Positions 7,385 to 14,341 of a stretch of DNA of 14,345 bases are shown here, piece after piece (within the stretch, counting starts at the first letter, position 1; each line of letters starts with the position of its first letter). The DNA comes from an uncultured Lachnospiraceae bacterium (GTDB lineage Bacteria; Bacillota; Clostridia; Lachnospirales; Lachnospiraceae): NCBI GenBank assembly GCA_910585935.1, contig CAJUHN010000074.1:1-14345 (forward strand). Reading direction: 5' to 3'. Both the position numbers and the translations under genes were made by a program. The notes below the pieces were generated by a model. That model searched no databases and was not told where the DNA came from. It worked only from the letters and a program-made list of their open reading frames with translations.

Positions 7385-7623
7385 AAACGCTTTTCCTTTC
7401 TTTTGGCGGATAACCTGCCACCGCATTTTTTGTGAGCAGCCATTATAGGACGGCTGTCTGTGAACCGATGCCCGTATCCGGGCAGTCTACGGCTGTCGCT
7501 TTCTGACAGCCGCAGGGGGCTTTGTTTTGTGAAGTCCCCTCTGCAATGCTGCACATCTGTCCTGAAATGTAGCCGTAAGCAGCAGCGCCATCTATGCGCC
7601 CGTCCTCTGGGCGGCATGGATAA

Positions 7624-7672
7624 ATACAGTCCGGTTTTTTCGGACTGTATAAATTCACACTTGCGTGAATTT
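7624..7672. repeat. Two adjacent perfect stem-loops, possible oriT core
   Basis: ATACAGTCCG (7624-7633) pairs with CGGACTGTAT (7641-7650) around a GTTTTTT loop. Directly after it, AAATTCAC (7651-7658) pairs with GTGAATTT (7665-7672) around ACTTGC. The pair is about 240 bp upstream of the relaxase start. On the minus strand the second loop reads GCAAGTGTG, which shares AAGTGyG with the MOBQ nick consensus TAAGTGCG/CCCT. That similarity is short, so the oriT call is tentative. Confidence 0.4.
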
Positions 7673-7845
7673 GCCCCCGGCAGGGCGAAATCCCCGGAGC
7701 ATAAACCGAAGGTTTGTGCGTAGGGTGTATTTCGCTCTCAAACGCCGAGGGCTTAGGGGAGAGCTTGCGCCCTCCCCGGAAATTAGTTGCTGACACTCTC
7801 TGAACCACTCCGAAGCAGTCCGTGGAACAGATTCTTTACAGGCAT

Positions 7846-7896
7846 AAAAAAGCCGCCTGCCTGAAAACTGGTATTCCAGTCTCAAAACAGACGGCT
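7846..7896 (-). terminator. Rho-independent terminator between parR-like and mob genes
   Basis: On the minus strand AGCCGTCTG (7896-7888) pairs with CAGGCGGCT (7859-7851) with one G-U pair. An inner ACTGG/CCAGT stem (7880-7876 with 7871-7867) sits inside, and TTTTTT (7851-7846) follows. It would end transcripts coming from the parM operon before the relaxase gene. Confidence 0.7.
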
Positions 7897-7914
7897 ACAT
7901 TTGCACCCTTATTT

Positions 7915-8024
7915 GCAGCCTTCCGGCTGCTTTCTGCCCTTATTTTGCGGGCTTGAATGCCCGCCCTTTATTATGCAGCCTTTAATGGCTGCCCCTTGTC
8001 CTTGTTTTGTAGCCTTTCGGCTAC
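7915..8024 (-). repeat. Row of four short hairpins with AAAATAAGG-like spacers
   Basis: Perfect 6-bp stems occur at 8024-8009 (GTAGCC, loop GAAA), 7992-7975 (GCAGCC, loop ATTAAA), 7964-7947 (GCGGGC, loop ATTCAA) and 7930-7915 (GCAGCC, loop GGAA), reading the minus strand. They start 28-34 bases apart. Each is followed by an A-rich spacer ending in AAGG (AAAACAAGG, ATAATAAAGG, AAAATAAGGG, AAATAAGGG). Stems differ in sequence but stay complementary, which argues for conserved structure. Confidence 0.65.
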
Positions 8025-8082
8025 CTTTTGTTAGTCTTTTTTCAAAATACGGCTACATTTATACTTTGATATAAAAAATCCG

Positions 8083-8119
8083 CAAAAATAAGGCTACAGT
8101 AAACCTAATTACCGTAGCC
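8083..8119 (-). terminator. Terminator-like stem after the parR-like gene
   Basis: Minus-strand GGCTAC (8119-8114) pairs with GTAGCC (8097-8092) across a 16-base loop that contains a further TAA/TTA pairing. TTATTTTT follows. It lies 17 bases past the stop codon at 8136. Confidence 0.55.
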
Positions 8120-8135
8120 CTGCCCTATAAATATA

Positions 8136-8657
8136 TTAAAATGCGTCAAAATCAATCAAATCATTGTCCGGCGGCTCTGTGGCATTCTCTGATACAGCTT
8201 CTTCCTGCATATTCCCCGCATTCCGTATCGTTGCTTTCGTAGCAGCGGGAGAAACTGTGCCGCCCGTCACATTTCCACTGTCTGCGCCGTTTAATGATTC
8301 CTGCCCGCACACCATGCCGCCCTGCGCCGCCTGATAAGCCCCCATAGGAACGGATAAAGGAAAAAGCTGCATCTGTGCCATATACATACCAAAAAGCGCC
8401 GGGAGATTGGACATTACTTTCTTTTCAACCGCTTCCACGATACGCTCTGCAAAAGCATCCTCTTTCTCCCGTGTTTCCAGATAGGGATCATACTCTGCCG
8501 CCATGCGCCTGTTATAATAATCATTGACCGCCTCTATCACAAATTTATTCTGCGACTTGAACATCTGCCGTATCTTTGGGGAGTGCAGAAGCTCCCACGC
8601 CCTGCATTCGTCCCCTTTTTCCATGTTAAAGCGGATATTATGGTTTTTGTTTTTCAT
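8136..8657 (-). CDS. ParR-like partition adaptor (ribbon-helix-helix protein)
   Basis: The 173-residue product follows the ParM-like gene by 13 bases, with its AAGGGGC ribosome site in the gap. Residues about 7-50 (NIRFNMEKGDECRAWELL, then a helix ending in VIEAVNDYYNRR) look like a strand-helix-helix DNA-binding unit. Residues about 62-100 are helical, and the middle is Gly/Ala/Thr-rich and probably disordered. The extreme C-terminus is acidic and hydrophobic (PDNDLIDFDAF). In plasmid R1 the ParR C-terminal tail contacts the ParM filament end, so this tail fits the same role. Position, size and layout support a centromere-binding ParM partner; sequence identity to known ParR cannot be judged here. 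The hairpin and 12-mer region just downstream is a candidate binding site. Confidence 0.65.
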   Translation of the reverse strand: MKNKNHNIRFNMEKGDECRAWELLHSPKIRQMFKSQNKFVIEAVNDYYNRRMAAEYDPYLETREKEDAFAERIVEAVEKKVMSNLPALFGMYMAQMQLFPLSVPMGAYQAAQGGMVCGQESLNGADSGNVTGGTVSPAATKATIRNAGNMQEEAVSENATEPPDNDLIDFDAF

Positions 8658-8670
8658 TCAAATGCGCCCC

Positions 8671-9621
8671 TTATCCGGCTGATGCCATTGCTTTCTGCCT
8701 GCGGAGTTTCATATAACAGAAATATTCGTAGCCTTTGGCGTTTGCCCGTATATCATGGTTAAAAGTAACATTATCGCTGTCATAACTGCCCACAAGCTCC
8801 ACAACCTTCGCCCCACCGCCCATGACATACAGTTTCATAAGATTAGGATTGTAACCATGCGCTTTCAGTTCTGCAAATATCTTATCCACATAGGATTTTG
8901 CCGCTTCCTCCATGAGCTGCTGGTATTCCCCGCCCACTTTTGTATCGCCGCAGCGCAGATAATTCTCAATAATTTCCATCGGAAGTTCCTCCGCTTTTCT
9001 GTCTAAGATGTGGTCACGGATCACCTTAAAACACTCGCCCACGCCAAGCCGCACTGTCCACGATTTGCTTTCGCTTGCCTTGCCATTATTGAGTATCATC
9101 ACGTTCATCGTCCCATTCCCAATATCAGCTACCATGTGCATACCCTTAAAATCCGGCAGGCTCTCCGCTATCGCTGCATAGCACTGTGGCATGACCGTAC
9201 AGTCCACAATGTCAATCAAATAACGCCTGCCCGCATACTTATAATCTACATGACGGTTCTGCATCATATACTCCCGGAACGAATCCCGCTGTGTCTGAAC
9301 CCATTTTAACGGAAGTCCCACCGCAAGATGAATCTTTGCCGTTGACAGCCCTCTTGCGTTCAGTTCCTTTGCTATGGCGGCAAGGGTAATGATATAATTA
9401 TCGTCATCCATGCTCTTTTCCGCCACAAAATCCTTATGCCCCTCGCCTATGGTGTAATAGCTGCCTTCATATTCCAAATAATTCCTTGTAAAAATAGGCG
9501 GCTGGTCGCTCCTGCTCACGGAAGTCGGGAAACAGCACCTTGCCGTCTTATAGTTCCCATAGCCTGCATCCACGCCTAAAATAATTGTCCCGTTCATGTT
9601 GTAATCCCTGATCTTTGTCAT
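8671..9621 (-). CDS. parM: ParM/StbA-like actin-family segregation ATPase
   Basis: The 316-residue protein has the actin-fold nucleotide motifs: phosphate-1 GVDAGYGNYK (Asp18), phosphate-2 VADIGNGTMNV (Asp166) and an adenosine-motif VMGGGAKV (about 267-274). Such proteins polymerise with ATP and push plasmid copies apart through a ParR-centromere complex. ATG 9621 has GAGAGGA about nine bases upstream. The gene sits 38 bp after the recombinase and 13 bp before the ParR-like gene, so the three probably share a transcript. A segregation filament in an integrative element suggests the excised circle persists, or replicates, for a time. Some actin-like ATPases on mobile elements have other roles, so partition is the likely function, not a proven one. 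Confidence 0.85.
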   Translation of the reverse strand: MTKIRDYNMNGTIILGVDAGYGNYKTARCCFPTSVSRSDQPPIFTRNYLEYEGSYYTIGEGHKDFVAEKSMDDDNYIITLAAIAKELNARGLSTAKIHLAVGLPLKWVQTQRDSFREYMMQNRHVDYKYAGRRYLIDIVDCTVMPQCYAAIAESLPDFKGMHMVADIGNGTMNVMILNNGKASESKSWTVRLGVGECFKVIRDHILDRKAEELPMEIIENYLRCGDTKVGGEYQQLMEEAAKSYVDKIFAELKAHGYNPNLMKLYVMGGGAKVVELVGSYDSDNVTFNHDIRANAKGYEYFCYMKLRRQKAMASAG

Positions 9622-9659
9622 ATAAAAATCCTCTCTTTCATGGTTTGTTTTTAATAAAA

Positions 9660-11633
9660 TTATCTGCCATACTTGCGTTTCACTTCTTCTTTCGTCGGAA
9701 GGCTGCCGTCTACGATAACTTTATTTTCCCCGGCTGTTATGGCTGCAACCTGCTCCGTGCTGTCTGTAAGCAGAAGTCCATCCGCTGACTGCCTCGCTTC
9801 CTCTATCTGTTTCTGCCTGTCTGCGGCATTTGCACCCTCAATCAGCTGCCGGATTTCCGGTCTGTGCTTCTTGCGGTATGCTTTTTGGTACTCCCTGCTG
9901 TACTGGCGGCGTTTCCGTTTCTTTTCTTCCTCTGCAATTTCTTCCTCCGAAAGTTCCTGCGCCGGAAGATCCACCTTCCCGATATAATTTAAGAAAATCT
10001 CAATCTCCTGCACACGGTCTCCATCCATTTTCTCTATTTTGTGTACCAGAACCTTGTCCACAAATTCATTGACGATGGCAGGCGTAAGTTCCTGAATGTC
10101 AGTGTATTTATGCACAAGCAACAAAAATTCTTCCGTCCTGTCCGTATCTTCTTCAAACTGCATGAGTTTTTCCTGAATTTCTCTCATGGAAATCTCAATC
10201 TCCTGCTGTTCCTTTTCATAATCGGAAGAAAGCATTTCGTATCGCCTGTCCGGCAGCTTTCCCATTGCGTTGTCCTCATACACCTTTTTAATCAGCAGGT
10301 CAAGGTCTGCAAAGCGTTTCTCTTTTTTCACAAGGTCTGATTTCAGCTTTTTTACCTCGCCTTTGTCCCTGACCTGTGATGCGCTCCGCATACTTTTTAT
10401 AAATGCCGCCTCGTCCATGCGGACGCTTTTTAAGGCATACTGTATTGTTTCAAGGATAAGTTGCTTTACCGTGTCCTCTTTGATGGAGTGGGAACAGCAC
10501 ACCTTTCTGTTCTGCTTTCTGGCACTGTTATATGTCCCACAGTTAAAGCCTGCGGATGTGTGTTGGACTTCCCCGTTCGGAATCCCACGCCAGTCCCTGC
10601 CTGCCCTCGTTGTTCCCCTGCGGTAGTGCATTTTTCCACCACAGTCTGCACAATAGAGCTTTCCGGTCAGCATACTCCCTTCCCCGCTGGTATCAAACCT
10701 TCGAACAGTTTTTCTTAATTCCTGCACCATATACCAAGTCCTGCGGTCTATAATCGGTTCATGGGTATCCTGAAAAACAAGAATCTCGTCACTGCTGTTT
10801 TTGACTGCTTTCTTGTCCTTATAGGATTCCTTGTGGCTGCGGAAATTTACGGTATCTCCCATATATTCCGGTCTTTCCAGTATCCGTGCAACCGATCCGC
10901 CCGTCCAGTTATAAGGAGTTTCAAAATTACACATAGTTTTATAATTCCCCCTGTTTCTGGTCGCCTGATAATATGATGGTTTCTCAATCTTTTCTTCCGT
11001 AAGCTGCTTGGCAATCTGGAACGGTCCCATGCCATCCACTGTCAGCCTGAAAATCTTCCGCACAACCTCCGCAGCTTCATCATCGACAATCCAAAGATTT
11101 TTGTCATCAGGGCTTTTTACATAGCCATATGGCGGATTGCTCGTAATCGGTTTTCCCTCTTTCCCCTTTGCCCGCAAAACTGCGGTGATCTTCCTGCTGC
11201 AGTCACGAAGATACCATTCGTTCATGATATTCAAAAAAGGGGCGAATTCACTGCTGGTGTTGTTGGTACTGTCAACACCGTTGGAAACAGCAATAAAACG
11301 GACACCCTTCTCCCGGAAGAATACCTCGGTGTAGAATCCCACCTGAAGGTAATCCCTCCCCACACGGCTCATATCTTTTACTATGACTGTGCTGACGTCG
11401 CCGTTTTCAATCCGGCTTAACATCTGCTTCCATCCCGGTCTTTCAAAACTGCCGCCGGAAAATCCGTCATCCGTAAAATGCACCGTGTTCGTGTACCCGT
11501 TATTTTTTGCGTAGTCTTCCAGCATTTTCTTCTGGTTGACTATGCTGTTGCTGTCCCCCGCAAGATCATCGTCCCTTGAGAGTCGCTCATAAAGAGCTGT
11601 TATTCTGTTGTCACCAGCCGTCCTGTTGTTCAT
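9660..11633 (-). CDS. Large serine recombinase (TnpX/TndX type)
   Basis: This 657-residue recombinase should excise and integrate the element as a circle. The catalytic domain starts ALYERLSRDDDL with nucleophile Ser19, followed by DGFSGGSFERPGW and VKDMSRVGRDY. The recombinase domain (about 165-310) includes NPPYGYVKSPDDKNLW. A zinc-ribbon part begins CADCGGKMHY (Cys328, Cys331), with later cysteines at about 365 and 379/380. A coiled coil (about 405-480) and a basic tail with KRKRRQYSREYQKAYRKKH follow, as in the DUF4368 group. ATG 11633 overlaps the tnpW stop (ATGA), showing coupling. All catalytic motifs look intact, so the element may be mobile. Confidence 0.93.
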   Translation of the reverse strand: MNNRTAGDNRITALYERLSRDDDLAGDSNSIVNQKKMLEDYAKNNGYTNTVHFTDDGFSGGSFERPGWKQMLSRIENGDVSTVIVKDMSRVGRDYLQVGFYTEVFFREKGVRFIAVSNGVDSTNNTSSEFAPFLNIMNEWYLRDCSRKITAVLRAKGKEGKPITSNPPYGYVKSPDDKNLWIVDDEAAEVVRKIFRLTVDGMGPFQIAKQLTEEKIEKPSYYQATRNRGNYKTMCNFETPYNWTGGSVARILERPEYMGDTVNFRSHKESYKDKKAVKNSSDEILVFQDTHEPIIDRRTWYMVQELRKTVRRFDTSGEGSMLTGKLYCADCGGKMHYRRGTTRAGRDWRGIPNGEVQHTSAGFNCGTYNSARKQNRKVCCSHSIKEDTVKQLILETIQYALKSVRMDEAAFIKSMRSASQVRDKGEVKKLKSDLVKKEKRFADLDLLIKKVYEDNAMGKLPDRRYEMLSSDYEKEQQEIEISMREIQEKLMQFEEDTDRTEEFLLLVHKYTDIQELTPAIVNEFVDKVLVHKIEKMDGDRVQEIEIFLNYIGKVDLPAQELSEEEIAEEEKKRKRRQYSREYQKAYRKKHRPEIRQLIEGANAADRQKQIEEARQSADGLLLTDSTEQVAAITAGENKVIVDGSLPTKEEVKRKYGR

Positions 11634-11875
11634 TCCGAACTCCTTTCCGGCGGCTGGCTCATCTGTGGTGAATCCATCTTAACATAACTTTCCGTGCCTG
11701 TCACCATTTCATTCAAAATTAAGCGGGGAATTTTTTCATCCAGCGTGTCTGCGTATCCCGAACCCGTATATACCCTGACCTTGAAAAGCGTCCCTCCGAT
11801 TCTTCTGTAAAAAAATCCAGCCTCATGCGGGCTGGTTTCCATCATCCTGTCATTATCCGTTTTTACTGTTTCCAT
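11630..11875 (-). CDS. tnpW: TnpW-like transposon-encoded protein
   Basis: The 81-residue protein carries the signature of the TnpW family of Tn4451-like elements: FFYRRIGGTLFKVRVYTG followed by DTLDEKIPRLILNE. Its biochemical role is not known; in this family it accompanies the large serine recombinase. ATG 11875 is preferred because AAGGGAGG lies six bases upstream. A longer in-frame start at 11944 would add 23 residues unlike the family and run into the promoter region. It is the first gene of the minus-strand mobility operon, and its TGA overlaps the recombinase ATG. Confidence 0.85.
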   Translation of the reverse strand: METVKTDNDRMMETSPHEAGFFYRRIGGTLFKVRVYTGSGYADTLDEKIPRLILNEMVTGTESYVKMDSPQMSQPPERSSE

Positions 11876-11934
11876 GCATCCTCCCTTGCGCATCCGGCTC
11901 ACTGCCGTTATAATGTTTCTTATGCTTCCGTTAT

Positions 11935-11994
11935 TTGTAACCATATTTTTGTGTTATCCGTATCCCATATTCCCATTCTCCTTTCTTGTAACCA
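11935..11994. repeat. Direct repeat TTGTAACCA in the divergent promoter region
   Basis: Exact 9-mers at 11935-11943 and 11986-11994 lie 51 bp apart (start to start) between tnpW and the divergent regulator gene. They could be operators for control of excision, perhaps bound by the sigma-like regulator next door. The repeat is seen; the role is a guess. Confidence 0.35.
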
Positions 11995-12020
11995 ATTTTT
12001 AAATAAAAAGAATTACATCT

Positions 12021-12049
12021 TTCACTAATGGGAGAAAAACGGCTATAAA
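12021..12049 (+). promoter_or_regulatory. Promoter for the sigma-like regulator gene
   Basis: TTCACT (12021-12026) and TATAAA (12044-12049) are 17 bp apart, a fair sigma-A match, 63 bases before the ATG at 12113. The intervening leader holds AAAAAC/GTGTTTTT pairing and AGGA before the start. Confidence 0.5.
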
Positions 12050-12112
12050 AACGGAAGTGTTTTTGAAAAAACTGCTACAAAATTTTATTTTTTTGCAAAG
12101 GACTGACTATAA

Positions 12113-12760
12113 ATGCCGAAATACGCTGAGTTCCAGACATTCAGGGAACAAAACTTAATAACCGAAGCTGACGGGGATATGCTCCACCGTGAAGCCCGTG
12201 CGCTTGCCCTCCGGCGTATCGAGGAAAGCGCACGGACAGAGGAGGATTTCAGGGAAGTCATTAAATGGTGGGATAAACTGGATGCTAACAGGGAACGCAG
12301 GGAAAGGGATCATGAAAAAGGACGCTCCGTTGTCCCTCTGGAATGGGGCACAGACGAACCATATCTTTCTGACAGGCCTTCCTATGACACGGTTTTAAGA
12401 AGGCTCATGCTTGCAGGCGATTTCATTGACCTCATATTTGACTGCCCGGAAACGCTACATGAACTTGTCACGGATGCGGATTTATCAAGAATATTAAAAG
12501 ACCTGAAACCGCATCTCAAAAATATGCTCTATTATCTGTTCCTGCATGATTACTCTGCTGCGGAGTATGCGGAGAACATCGGACAGTCAGACCGGAATAT
12601 CCGTGGCATTCGGGAGACTGCACTGAAAAAGATACGGAAACTTTATGGCGGCATACTCGCATACAGACAAGAGAACAGCCTTCCGATGACGATTGATGAA
12701 AAATATTTCTTAAACAATGGCGTGCGGAAGAAAAAGGACAGCAGACAGCTTGACCGATAA
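12113..12760 (+). CDS. Sigma-70 region 4-like HTH regulator
   Basis: The 215-residue protein has a C-terminal helix-turn-helix like sigma factor region 4. From about residue 132, LKPHLKNMLYYLFLHDYSAA is followed by EYAENIGQSDRNIRGIRETA and KKIRKL. This is the pattern found in autonomous small sigma-like proteins of mobile elements. The N-terminal half (1-75) is highly charged and helical, and no sigma region 2 is evident, so it probably acts as a DNA-binding regulator rather than a full sigma factor. ATG 12113 follows AAAGGA by about 11 bases. It is transcribed away from tnpW across a shared promoter region, so it may control both directions. Confidence 0.72.
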   Translation: MPKYAEFQTFREQNLITEADGDMLHREARALALRRIEESARTEEDFREVIKWWDKLDANRERRERDHEKGRSVVPLEWGTDEPYLSDRPSYDTVLRRLMLAGDFIDLIFDCPETLHELVTDADLSRILKDLKPHLKNMLYYLFLHDYSAAEYAENIGQSDRNIRGIRETALKKIRKLYGGILAYRQENSLPMTIDEKYFLNNGVRKKKDSRQLDR

Positions 12761-12805
12761 CAGGTAACTGCTTATAATATAGGAAGTATTACATCAGATG
12801 ATGCA

Positions 12806-12895
12806 ATGAGCGCAAGAGAGGAAAGAGGGAGCTTGCTCACTCTTGACGAACGGCGAATGCCGATCATGAACGAAGTTCATGATATGATAGATTGA
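12806..12895 (+). CDS. Possible 29-residue small ORF
   Basis: ATG 12806 opens a frame encoding a charged peptide that includes SAREERGSLLTLDERRMPIM and ends at TGA 12893-12895. That stop shares its last base with an ATG (TGATG), a common coupling arrangement with the next gene. The frame is open from the stop of the preceding gene. No clear ribosome site precedes it, and three perfect or near-perfect stem-loops lie inside it, so a structured leader rather than a gene is a real alternative. Confidence 0.35.
   Translation: MSAREERGSLLTLDERRMPIMNEVHDMID
12824..12883 (+). repeat. Three consecutive stem-loops before the DUF6076-like gene
   Basis: AGAGgGAGC pairs with GCTCaCTCT (12824-12843), CGGC with GCCG (12851-12862), and ATCATGAAC with GTTCATGAT around GAA (12863-12883, 9 of 9 pairs). 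No T-run follows, so they are not a standard terminator. They could be an operator or a translational control structure. Confidence 0.5.
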
Positions 12896-12915
12896 TGGAT
12901 TGGAGCAGATTTTCT

Positions 12916-13830
12916 ATGAAGAATTTATTTGAACATACCAGCGCACCGTGGATTCGGTACAGCAACTACGAATATAAAACAGATAATAATGACAATCTTT
13001 ACATAACCGTTTCCAAAGATGCCAAGCCGGAAATGTACCGCCCCATGCAGAAAGCAGGACAACTCGTTATGGATGCCGTAAATGTCGGACTTGCCGCCAT
13101 GCACAAAGTCCCGGAAGAAGAACTGAAAGAATCTGTCCTCGGTTTTGTGCGGAAGTACGGTTTCCTCGGCTTTATGACCGCCCTGCCGACAACAGCGGAT
13201 TTTATCACCTATGAATCCGTGTATCTTCCCAAGAACCACTTTATAAAGGAAGAATCCCTCTCCACTGAGGATTACCTTTCTTATTTCTATCCTTTTAATA
13301 AGCCGGATTTCAGAAAAAAAGGCGTGGAATCGGGATGGTCTGTGACTGACCGTGAGGGCATTGCAATCGCAATGGCTATGGGGAATGCGCCGCAGGCTGT
13401 GACGATGGGATTCCAGAAGGAATATGCCGAAAAGTACGACTGGATTGTGAAAGAGTTTACTGACCTTGCGTTTACGTTTATGACAAGTTTCCTTTATTAC
13501 CTCGATTATGATTCGCTTGACGAAGATACCCGCAGCCTGTACCGTCAGGGCATTTCCGCTTTCGGCGGTATTGCCCCAACTTACCGGATCGCACTTGAAA
13601 AGGATGCGCCCGTCATTGTATGGGACTTCCATTCCCTACTTATCATGGTTCAGATGTGTTTCTCCTTCATGCTCACGGATAAGGACAGCGATATGCGGAT
13701 GTGCAAGCACTGTAAAAAAGCTTTTATTGCAAGCAGAAAAGGAAATGAGTTTTGCAGTCCGCAATGTAAAAACCAATATAATGTATACAAATCAAGAGAA
13801 AAGAAAAAGGGGAACAAAAACGATGATTGA
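12916..13830 (+). CDS. DUF6076-like protein with C-terminal CGNR-type zinc motif
   Basis: The 304-residue protein starts MKNLFEHTSAPWIRYSNYEY and resembles the uncharacterised DUF6076 proteins of Lachnospiraceae mobile elements; this is recognition from memory, not a search. The body has no enzyme motif I can name. The C-terminus has CKHC, 13 residues, then CSPQC followed by KNQYNVYKSREKKK, very like the CGNR zinc finger that binds nucleic acid. ATG 12916 has GGAG ten bases upstream. An ATG at 12895 (coupled TGATG) would add seven residues and is possible. The stop overlaps the next gene by eight bases. Function unknown; a DNA- or RNA-binding role is inferred from the zinc motif. Confidence 0.75.
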   Translation: MKNLFEHTSAPWIRYSNYEYKTDNNDNLYITVSKDAKPEMYRPMQKAGQLVMDAVNVGLAAMHKVPEEELKESVLGFVRKYGFLGFMTALPTTADFITYESVYLPKNHFIKEESLSTEDYLSYFYPFNKPDFRKKGVESGWSVTDREGIAIAMAMGNAPQAVTMGFQKEYAEKYDWIVKEFTDLAFTFMTSFLYYLDYDSLDEDTRSLYRQGISAFGGIAPTYRIALEKDAPVIVWDFHSLLIMVQMCFSFMLTDKDSDMRMCKHCKKAFIASRKGNEFCSPQCKNQYNVYKSREKKKGNKNDD

Positions 13831-14341
13831 AAACAGGAATGTAAATATCATAACCGATGCTGACGGTAAAAAGCTGGCCTTGATTAACGATATACGTTTC
13901 AAGGGCAAACGGCAGATTGACTGGGATGATGTAAAACAATATCTTGAGGGATATGTCGGTGACTATTACGAAATTGAAGAAAGTGCAGAACGTATTTATA
14001 TCGGAAATGAACTTCCGGAAGAATACACGGAATCAGAGAGCCGTAAAAGCCTTATGGGGGCTAATGCGAAAGCTAAGGCAAATGCCGCCACTGCAATACC
14101 GGAGCTGATCCAGATAGCATCCAATCCGGCTTATGAGGAAAACCGCAAGGAAAAACACAATAAAAATGCCAAATTCGGCTGGTACAGGTATGATGTCCGT
14201 TTTGCCCTCCCGGTCTATGAAGAAAACGTACTCGTCAGATACAATATTTTCCATGCCCGGCTTCTAATCAACCACGCTGAAAACGGCAAAAAATATCTGT
14301 ATGACATTTTGGCAGTAAAAAAAGAAACGAGCAAGCCGTAA
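13823..14341 (+). CDS. Unknown protein of the mobilizable element
   Basis: The 172-residue product starts MIENRNVNIITDADGKKLAL. ATG 13823 is chosen for the AAGGGG site about ten bases upstream and the eight-base overlap with the DUF6076-like gene. The same frame is open further upstream, but that part only shadows the previous gene. The first 75 residues are acidic, and residues 75-90 are Ala-rich (ANAKAKANAATA). The C-terminal part (KFGWYRYDVRFAL, then FHARLLINHAENGKKYLYDI) resembles beta-rich small domains associated with large polyvalent proteins and BECR-fold nucleases of phages and conjugative elements. I am not sure of this match and assign no function. The gene is complete, ending four bases before the window edge. 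Confidence 0.7.
   Translation: MIENRNVNIITDADGKKLALINDIRFKGKRQIDWDDVKQYLEGYVGDYYEIEESAERIYIGNELPEEYTESESRKSLMGANAKAKANAATAIPELIQIASNPAYEENRKEKHNKNAKFGWYRYDVRFALPVYEENVLVRYNIFHARLLINHAENGKKYLYDILAVKKETSKP

Larger units (their letters stand above)
7565..8060. repeat. Three exact copies of a 12-bp motif (AAATGTAGCCGT)
   Basis: One copy is on the plus strand at 7565-7576. Two are on the minus strand at 7902-7891 and 8060-8049. The latter two flank the row of four short hairpins, and both are preceded on the plus strand by a CAAAA tract. They could be protein-binding iterons (ParR-like or recombinase) or ends of a duplicated segment. Confidence 0.6.
7385..8135. other. Hairpin-dense non-coding region between relaxase and parR-like genes
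   Basis: No convincing gene lies in these 750 bases; the several open frames have no homology I recognise and are full of palindromes. The region is dominated by stem-loops. These include a GGGGAG/CTCCCC stem (7756-7777), paired hairpins at 7624-7672, a terminator at 7846-7896, four short hairpins at 7915-8024 and a terminator-like stem at 8092-8119. Three exact copies of a 12-mer occur here: AAATGTAGCCGT at 7565-7576, and its reverse complement at 7891-7902 and 8049-8060. Such an area next to a relaxase and a partition pair is where oriT and centromere sites are expected. Confidence 0.6.

Noticed and set aside
7381..7885. Open frames of 76-121 codons on both strands in the hairpin-rich region
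   Set aside because: They overlap each other in several frames, run through perfect stem-loops, and show cysteine/arginine-rich compositions with no family resemblance; non-coding structure explains them better.
7915..8024. CRISPR array
   Set aside because: The repeats are short self-complementary stems of varying sequence with about 10-20-base spacers that are themselves similar, and no cas genes are present.
12925..13632. 235-codon antisense frame opposite the DUF6076-like gene
   Set aside because: Pure shadow of a convincing plus-strand gene, with no start signal and His/Cys/Ile patterns typical of complement reading.
13508..13822. Long upstream extension of the last gene (277-codon version)
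   Set aside because: It only shadows the DUF6076-like gene in another frame. A good ribosome site and overlap mark the start at 13823.
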